DNA of 64,000 nucleotides from Salinibacterium sp. SWN167. Its GTDB lineage: Bacteria > Actinomycetota > Actinomycetes > Actinomycetales > Microbacteriaceae. Position 1 is the stretch's first letter; each line of letters starts with the position of its first letter. The stretch lies in the NCBI RefSeq assembly GCF_015864665.1, contig NZ_JADYWU010000001.1, positions 62,001 through 126,000 on the forward strand. The letters run 5' to 3'. Shown here piece by piece: positions 59,051 to 64,000 of the stretch. The notes under the pieces were generated by a model. The model did no database searches and was not told the DNA's origin. It saw only the letters and a list, made by a program, of their open reading frames with translations. The translations under genes were made by a program, and so were the position numbers.

Positions 59051-59512
59051 TCACGGGAAGAGGAACGTGCCGCCGCCATCCCAGTCAGCGCTCGGAAGCA
59101 GCGAGAACCAGGCATAACTGATGATCAAGGATGCGATCGTCAGAATGACAATGCCTGCGGCGGCACGGTCGAGATAGCGCATCGCGTCCGCAACCGTGCT
59201 TGCACGGCGCTTCACTGTGCGGATCGCAATAATTGTGGTGACAGCGATCGCGAAGTAGATGACGCCGCTGGGCGCCTGAGCCAGAGAGACGCACTGCGGC
59301 ACGCTGACGACGACGTTGCGGTCCGCGTCGACGAAGCCGCCTTCGCCATTGAGCGCGGCCGCACAAATTCCCTTGCCCACGAGAAGAAATGCGCCGTAGC
59401 CGACCGTCGCGAGCGCCGCCGTGACAATAAGTTGTTGGGTACGCGCCACAATCACCTTGGCCTGCGACAGGTCGGCCGACTCCGCCACCTCAGTCATCGA
59501 GTCTTGTGACAT
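59051..59512 (-). CDS. Three-helix membrane protein of unknown function
   Basis: A 153-residue protein with hydrophobic segments at about residues 28-48, 84-100 and 118-140, and a non-helical external stretch with two cysteines (GICAAALNGEGGFVD ... VPQCVSL), which could form a disulfide outside the membrane. CGAGGA precedes the ATG at 59512. No family was recognised. Confidence 0.65.
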   Translation of the reverse strand: MSQDSMTEVAESADLSQAKVIVARTQQLIVTAALATVGYGAFLLVGKGICAAALNGEGGFVDADRNVVVSVPQCVSLAQAPSGVIYFAIAVTTIIAIRTVKRRASTVADAMRYLDRAAAGIVILTIASLIISYAWFSLLPSADWDGGGTFLFP

Positions 59513-59731
59513 GAGAAAATCCTCGCGATCGTTCGTAAGCCCCTTCCCCGCCCGTAGGCTAGGCCGAAAGTCGAGAAAATGTCGAGCGACTAATGGGCAA
59601 GCGACAATTAATCGCCGCAAACGTGGACAGCGATAGTGCAGTCGGACATGTACTCAGTAGGAGCAACCCTACGAAGCGGAGCACATGATGGACAGAACAA
59701 CCGAATTGCTCGACGCGAGCGTACGGATCAG

Positions 59732-60097
59732 CTAGCCCAGCTCGCGGAGCGCAGAAGTGCGGTCGCCGCCAGCGTCGCCGGTGTTCACTGTTCCGCCCAG
59801 CTCGATGATGACGGCGGATACCTCGTGCTCCGCCTTCGGGCAATGTTCAACGCCGCGCGGGATCACAAACAGTTCGTTGGGGCCGAGCACAATGTCGCGG
59901 TCCCGCAGTTGGATGGTGAGCTCCCCCTCCACCACCAAAAACAGCTCATCTGTTTCGGGGTGGGAGTGCCACACGAACTCGCCCTGCAACTTCACGATTT
60001 TCACGTCGTGGTCATTGACGCGTGCAACACGGTGTGGCTGCCAATGCTCAGAGATGCTGGCGAGGGCGGCGGTGAGGCTGGATGCGGCGGCTGACAT
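59732..60097 (-). CDS. Small metal-binding cupin
   Basis: A 121-residue cupin with the full first motif (FVWHSHPETDELFLVVEGEL, two His and one Glu) and second motif (FVIPRGVEHCPKAE). This is the metal-binding type found in isomerases, dioxygenases and sensors. Stand-alone function is unknown. TAGGGT (60104-60109, minus strand) lies 6 bases before the ATG, a leaderless arrangement. The 219 bases between it and the preceding gene (59513-59731) show no supported feature. Confidence 0.82.
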   Translation of the reverse strand: MSAAASSLTAALASISEHWQPHRVARVNDHDVKIVKLQGEFVWHSHPETDELFLVVEGELTIQLRDRDIVLGPNELFVIPRGVEHCPKAEHEVSAVIIELGGTVNTGDAGGDRTSALRELG

Positions 60098-60109
60098 GCG
60101 CCAACCCTA

Positions 60110-60608
60110 GCGGGACGCTGATCGGTGAGGAGTAAGAGCCACCGCGACAGATATCGGACGCGGTTCATACTCCTCATCCGACCGCTTTGTCTACCCCTCG
60201 CTTTACGAGTGAGCACGACCGGGTAGACCAGTTTGTCCACCGCTAAAAGTGTTCTGCTTTTCGGTCTCGCTGAGAAATCGCCCGAACTGCGCTGAACTGG
60301 AGCCAACATCGAACCCCGTGGTGCTTCAGCTCACACCGATTGGAGGCAGCCCGTAGACCACTTTGGCTCGGCTATGAATCGCCTGAGAAAATACCACTTT
60401 GCAAATGCCCCTGATTTTCCGGAGTTTCCCTCGATACCACTTTGTGTTCCTCTGTTGCCCCGAGAACCCCGGCGATAGGGTTTCGGCGTACCGTGCATGG
60501 CTGATCTCTGTGCGTCGATTCGTTTTACCCGATTTACCAGCCTTACCCGGCTTACCTGCACGACCTGATTTACCCCTTCACCCTCCGAACCCGAATCTGG
60601 AGAGTTTC
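60110..60608. other. Long leader region with inverted repeat and 9-bp periodic repeats
   Basis: About 500 bases without a well-supported gene. GTCTACCC (60189-60196) mirrors GGGTAGAC (60221-60228), with CTCG/CGAG (60197-60200, 60206-60209) inside. Between 60418 and 60574 a NCC triplet recurs mostly every 9 bases; TTACC starts at 60525, 60534, 60543, 60552 and 60570. Read on the minus strand this gives Gly-X-Y runs such as GKSGRAGKPGKAGKSGKT in one frame and GSRGNRGTQ...GNSGKSG in another. It may be a short tandem repeat or the remains of a collagen-like gene. Confidence 0.55.
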
Positions 60609-63600
60609 ATGTTGTTGACCCATAAACGTCCGCCTGCCCAAAATCGGCCAGCCCTCACGAGAGCGAGCGCGAAGAAGCTCCTCGCTGTTGCATCCACCGC
60701 GCTGCTAGCGATCGGAGTCTCTGTAACTGGGGCGCTTCCCGCCACCGCAGCAGCCGTGCCCACCACCGAGGCATGCGCCGCAGTGACTAACGGCCCTATC
60801 GCTACTAACCAAACTTCTCAGGGTTGGACCTTCACCGACACACGCGCTAAGGGTCACAATGACTTCACAGCCGCGGGACTTCACGTGTGGACCGAAGGCG
60901 CGACCTCCGCTGACAAAGCAGCCGCGTACAAGTCAGTCGATCTTGCGCTCAAGGATGCCGGAGTGCCGGTGGTTAACTTTGTGTCGAACTCTGGTGGCGT
61001 TCCTAGCCTCCAACTCATCACGGACTTCGACAACGATGGCACTGCTGACGGAATCTTGGTCGGCGAACCATCGTTTTACGGCAGCGATTTCTGGGTGCCG
61101 AACAGCGCGGCAGCTTTCGTTAAAGACAACGCCCCCGACACTTCGGGCGGTCACGGGAGCGCCTACCACGGCACACTCGATGAGTGGCTCGTGGAATTCC
61201 CGGATGCTCGCGTACTCCAGATCGGCTACAGCCTCGGCTCAGGCGTTCTGGGTGATGCCGTTATCGAGTCCATCGAAGTAGGTTGTGTGAGCTACGGCTT
61301 CAGCGTCGATAACGCGTATTCGGCCTCCACCACCGTCGCCGTTGACGACTCCGAGATTGCACCGTTCGAGGATTCCGATCCCGCCTCCGCCAGCTACAAC
61401 TACGAGACCTGGCATGAGGGCTACAACAGCAACACTGTGCGGGCGTACTCGACTGAGGCTGATGGACTGCACCTGGGTGACGGCACCCCGTCGCAGGTGA
61501 TGCTGGGAACCCCCGGGCCTGTTACCGCCACGGAGCTCGAAGCACTTATCACGAGTGCAAGCATCAATGTTCTTGAGGGCAAGGTGACCTTCCAGATTCC
61601 CATTACGTATGGCACCGCCGCGAACTTCACGACAGTTCGCTCAACTTCGTTGGTGTCTAGCAACGAATATCACTTTGATGTAACCGACAAGTGGGTTACA
61701 TCTCGACCGCTCAAGCTGGCTAACGGCTCGACGTTCAACCCGGAGAACGCCTTGACCATCGCGGACCTTGTCGCCTTCCTTGGCACTCAAGGGAACATCA
61801 CCCTTCTGGGCTTCGGCGTGCAGGCAGATAGCTCGGCTGTCGTTCAAGACTTGGTGTTCAACGACACGAACTACAGCTTCGTGCCCACCGCTGCGGAGGC
61901 GACCACTGATCACGTTGTGGTCGCGTACGACGAGATTGCACTCAATGAAACCCCCGCGAACTACACCACCTGGCATGAGGGGTATGCCAATACGTCGAAG
62001 TCCTTCTCCGTTGCGGCTGATGTGCTTTCGTTCGGAAGCCCGTTACACTCTCAGATTCTCAAAGGTCTAGAAACTCCGGTTGACGGCAGCGACCTCTACG
62101 CGCAACTCACCCGCCACGCTGCGGTGACCGTGGATAGTGGCCTCATCACCTACCAGGTTGCTTTCACGCACGACGGAGCTATCGGTTGGGGAACCATCCG
62201 TTCCGCAAGCCTGGACGCCGGAGAACACACCTTCAACCTCAGTGACCCGTGGAAGTCGAGCAAAAACATCGGCACCGCAATTGTGGCCAACACGGAGTAC
62301 GCGCTCGGCGACATCCTCGATGCTCTGAACGCTCAAGACAACGCGCTGGGCACTGCTTTCGGCATTCAGGCCGATCATGCTGCACAAGTCTCGAGCCTGA
62401 CGTGGGGCACCACCGAGTACAGCTTCAGCCTCAAAGTAATTGCGGCTGCCCCCGCAATCTCTGGAACCGCGATGGTTGGGGAAACTCTTACGGCGCAGCC
62501 GAAAGCTACCGTGTGGATGCCATCCACCGGCGTGACGTTCACGTACCAGTGGAAAGCGAACGGCACCGCAATTTCGGGAGCAACCGGCTCAACATACAAC
62601 GTTGCGGCTGCGGAGCTCGGCAAGAAGATTACGGTCACTGTCACTGGTTCCCTCGCGGGCTACACCAGTGCGTCCGAGACTTCGCCGACAACGAGCTCAG
62701 TAGTCAACGACCGCATCGTTGTTTCGCGCCTCTCTGGTGCCGACCGCTACGCGACTGCCGCTGAGATTGCTCAGGAGTGGGACAGCGCTTCCGTTGTCTA
62801 CATTGCCACGGGCGCTGGTTTCGCGGACGCTCTCAGCGCGAGTTCTGCTGCTGCCTACAAGGATGCCCCGCTGCTGCTGACTGACCCCAAGTCACTGTCT
62901 GCCGCGGCTAAAGCTGAACTGCTGCGATTGAAGCCGAGCAAGATCATCATTGTCGGAGGAAGCGGCGCCGTCTCGAACAGTGTGAAGGCGAGCCTTCAGT
63001 CGCTGTCGTTCAACCCGTCGGTGACTCGCATTGGCGGCGCTGACCGTTACGCAACATCGCGACTGTTGGCACAAGCAACGTTCCCGGCCTCAGCCGTGAC
63101 CACCGCTTATGTTGCCAACGGTAGCGACTTCCCGGATGCGCTCACAGCAACCCCTGCTGCCGCCAACCTTGGTGGTCCAGTCGTGCTGATTCCTGGCAAC
63201 GCAAGCAAAGTTGATGCGGCAACCGTAACGCTCTTGAAGTCTCTGGGAGTGACCTCGGTGAAGATCGCCGGCGGCAGTGGCGTTGTCTCTAGCGCCATCC
63301 TGACCAACCTGAAGACGAACTTCTCGACCGTCAAGCGCAACAGTGGTTCCGACCGCTACGCGACCGCGGTTGCGATCAATGCCAACGAGTTCTCTTCAGC
63401 GAGCACCGTCTATCTCGCTACAGGCTCCGGGTTTGCGGATGCTCTCGCCGGTGCCGCTCTCGCAGGATCACAAAAAGCTCCGCTCTTCATCACTCCATCG
63501 AATTGCGTGCCGCAGTCAGTCCTGACAGCGATCACCAATCTAGACAACCCGAAGGTAGTACTGCTCGGTGGCACGGGAGTGCTCACCTCGTCAGTGGCAA

Positions 63601-63620
63601 GCCTGACTGTCTGCAGCTAA
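60609..63620 (+). CDS. Secreted cell-wall-binding-repeat protein
   Basis: A 1003-residue exported protein. The ATG at 60609 has GGAGA upstream and begins a signal peptide with cleavage likely after LPATAAA (about residue 48). Residues 50-225 form an N-terminal domain with GLHVWTEG and DFDNDGTADGILVGE. Then two copies of a module of 187 residues follow, each opening with YxTWHEGY (tgg at 61410 and 61971). Next is an Ig-like domain (GTAMVGETLTAQP, TYQWKANGTAISGATG), and finally three type 2 cell-wall-binding repeats with SGADRYATA, GGADRYATS and SGSDRYATA. The repeats should anchor it to the cell wall. The open frame continues upstream to 60399, but codon use there is unlike the gene. Confidence 0.88.
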   Translation: MLLTHKRPPAQNRPALTRASAKKLLAVASTALLAIGVSVTGALPATAAAVPTTEACAAVTNGPIATNQTSQGWTFTDTRAKGHNDFTAAGLHVWTEGATSADKAAAYKSVDLALKDAGVPVVNFVSNSGGVPSLQLITDFDNDGTADGILVGEPSFYGSDFWVPNSAAAFVKDNAPDTSGGHGSAYHGTLDEWLVEFPDARVLQIGYSLGSGVLGDAVIESIEVGCVSYGFSVDNAYSASTTVAVDDSEIAPFEDSDPASASYNYETWHEGYNSNTVRAYSTEADGLHLGDGTPSQVMLGTPGPVTATELEALITSASINVLEGKVTFQIPITYGTAANFTTVRSTSLVSSNEYHFDVTDKWVTSRPLKLANGSTFNPENALTIADLVAFLGTQGNITLLGFGVQADSSAVVQDLVFNDTNYSFVPTAAEATTDHVVVAYDEIALNETPANYTTWHEGYANTSKSFSVAADVLSFGSPLHSQILKGLETPVDGSDLYAQLTRHAAVTVDSGLITYQVAFTHDGAIGWGTIRSASLDAGEHTFNLSDPWKSSKNIGTAIVANTEYALGDILDALNAQDNALGTAFGIQADHAAQVSSLTWGTTEYSFSLKVIAAAPAISGTAMVGETLTAQPKATVWMPSTGVTFTYQWKANGTAISGATGSTYNVAAAELGKKITVTVTGSLAGYTSASETSPTTSSVVNDRIVVSRLSGADRYATAAEIAQEWDSASVVYIATGAGFADALSASSAAAYKDAPLLLTDPKSLSAAAKAELLRLKPSKIIIVGGSGAVSNSVKASLQSLSFNPSVTRIGGADRYATSRLLAQATFPASAVTTAYVANGSDFPDALTATPAAANLGGPVVLIPGNASKVDAATVTLLKSLGVTSVKIAGGSGVVSSAILTNLKTNFSTVKRNSGSDRYATAVAINANEFSSASTVYLATGSGFADALAGAALAGSQKAPLFITPSNCVPQSVLTAITNLDNPKVVLLGGTGVLTSSVASLTVCS

Positions 63621-63622
63621 CA

Positions 63623-63687
63623 CTGCACAAGCAGTAAAGGGAGTGTGGTCCGCACCAGTGCGGGACACACTCCTTTTGCTTGTGCAG
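63623..63687. terminator. Long bidirectional terminator hairpin
   Basis: CTGCACAAGCA (63623-63633) pairs with TGCTTGTGCAG (63677-63687), GGAGTGTG (63640-63647) with CACACTCC (63666-63673), and CGCA (63651-63654) with TGCG (63659-63662). The result is one long, slightly bulged stem with A- and T-runs inside, between convergent genes. Confidence 0.8.
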
Positions 63688-63694
63688 AGCGCGG

Positions 63695-64000
63695 TTAACC
63701 GAGCTGCCGCCACCGTCCTGTCTGTTCGTCTCGCATCCACGTCGCATCAGAACCCGCATGCGTCACGACATCGGTGAACCAGTAGGTTTCGTCGGGGTTC
63801 CACCCGGCAATGACACTCGCGAAGTCGTCGTCGAGCGGGATAGCGACTCCTGCGGCAGAAAGATAGGCGGCGAGAGTAAGGTGCATCGCGTCGAAATCGT
63901 TGGCGACCCGCGACCAGTCAGGCATCATCCATTTGCCGCTGCGGCCGGTGGCGCGGTACCAATCGTGGCGCCGGGTAGCGGTGATCTCGAGCGGGTACCT
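63695..64000 (-). CDS. Uncharacterised protein, C-terminal part (5' end outside window)
   Basis: The minus strand is open from the window edge to a stop at 63695, giving 101 residues. An internal ATG exists at 63928, but the frame is open beyond it (YPLEITATRRHDWYRATGRSG), so the true start lies outside. Recognisable features are KWMMPDWSRVANDFDAMHLT, SVIAGWNPDETYWFTDVV and a final WMRDEQTGRWRQLG. It resembles a conserved Microbacteriaceae protein of unknown function. No motif suggests a reaction. Confidence 0.7.
   Translation of the reverse strand, partial: RYPLEITATRRHDWYRATGRSGKWMMPDWSRVANDFDAMHLTLAAYLSAAGVAIPLDDDFASVIAGWNPDETYWFTDVVTHAGSDATWMRDEQTGRWRQLG

Noticed and set aside
59684-59734. 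16-codon plus-strand frame with a purine-rich upstream region
   Set aside because: Too short and without conservation evidence; no neighbouring gene suggests a leader peptide.
60331-60561. 76-codon minus-strand frame with Gly-rich stretch
   Set aside because: No ribosome site and only part of the Gly-X-Y pattern is in this frame; treated as a possible remnant in the findings, not as a gene.
60399-60608. N-terminal extension of the wall-binding protein (Leu-Pro-X repeats)
   Set aside because: TTA codons and lack of a ribosome site speak against translation, and the signal peptide starts at 60609.

Overview
The window reads as chromosomal DNA of a high-GC Gram-positive actinobacterium, most likely Microbacteriaceae. 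The grounds are strong G/C bias at third codon positions, Lys-poor and Ala/Asp-rich proteins, many GTG starts, frequent leaderless-type promoters, a fused CydDC, and a secreted protein with three cell-wall-binding type 2 repeats. No rRNA, tRNA, insertion sequence, phage gene or CRISPR array was seen. Both ends cut through a gene (an alpha-L-rhamnosidase at the left, an uncharacterised protein at the right).

Positions 1-28400 form a rhamnoside/rhamnose catabolic island. A divergent pair, alpha-L-rhamnosidase and an oligosaccharide ABC importer, is followed by an AraC regulator, a beta-propeller protein and a complete cytochrome P450 redox chain (3Fe-4S ferredoxin, FAD reductase, P450). Next come a LacI regulator, L-rhamnose isomerase (RhaI), a second LacI regulator, and a seven-gene minus-strand operon (PMI-like cupin, DUF4432 epimerase-like protein, RbsA/RbsC/RbsB-type importer, Gfo/Idh/MocA oxidoreductase). 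A DeoR regulator with the RhaEW aldolase/dehydrogenase fusion and rhamnulokinase follows. A second Gfo/Idh/MocA enzyme, a GntR regulator and an FMN L-lactate dehydrogenase end the block. Together RhaI, RhaB, RhaE, RhaW and LldD would take L-rhamnose to DHAP and pyruvate. Operator-like dyads tie the parts together: TTRAANCGNTTCAA at the rhamnosidase/importer and lacI/rhaI promoters, tandem GGTTCANTGAACC at the transporter operon, and TGAAATCTMACA at deoR and rhaEW.

Positions 28400-41000 hold an MFS carrier, a GH114-like lipoprotein, a small membrane protein, a BlaI/M56 (BlaR1-like) pair divergent from cydA-cydB-cydDC (cytochrome bd oxidase and its assembly exporter), an acyl-CoA dehydrogenase-like gene, and an AbiE type IV toxin-antitoxin pair with a perfect 11-bp inverted repeat in front of it. 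Inverted GTAGAA repeats lie between blaI and cydA and suggest that BlaI controls respiration genes.

Positions 41000-53600 contain small accessory genes (VOC, DoxX, HxlR, MFS, deazaflavin-type oxidoreductase). They are followed by an amine/guanidino-compound locus: a dimethylargininase-like amidinohydrolase, an Lrp/AsnC regulator, PotABCD-type uptake, a YtcJ-type amidohydrolase and a PuuB-like FAD oxidase.

Positions 53600-64000 contain a TetR regulator behind a perfect 17-bp palindrome. It sits in one overlapping operon with a protein that keeps the outline of an ABC ATPase but has lost Walker A, signature and Walker B residues, and with a YhgE/Pip membrane protein. Two cupins, a zinc-ribbon-like small protein, an MFS carrier and a small membrane protein follow. 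A 1003-residue secreted cell-wall-binding protein comes last; its leader DNA shows a 9-bp periodicity that reads as collagen-like Gly-X-Y on the other strand.
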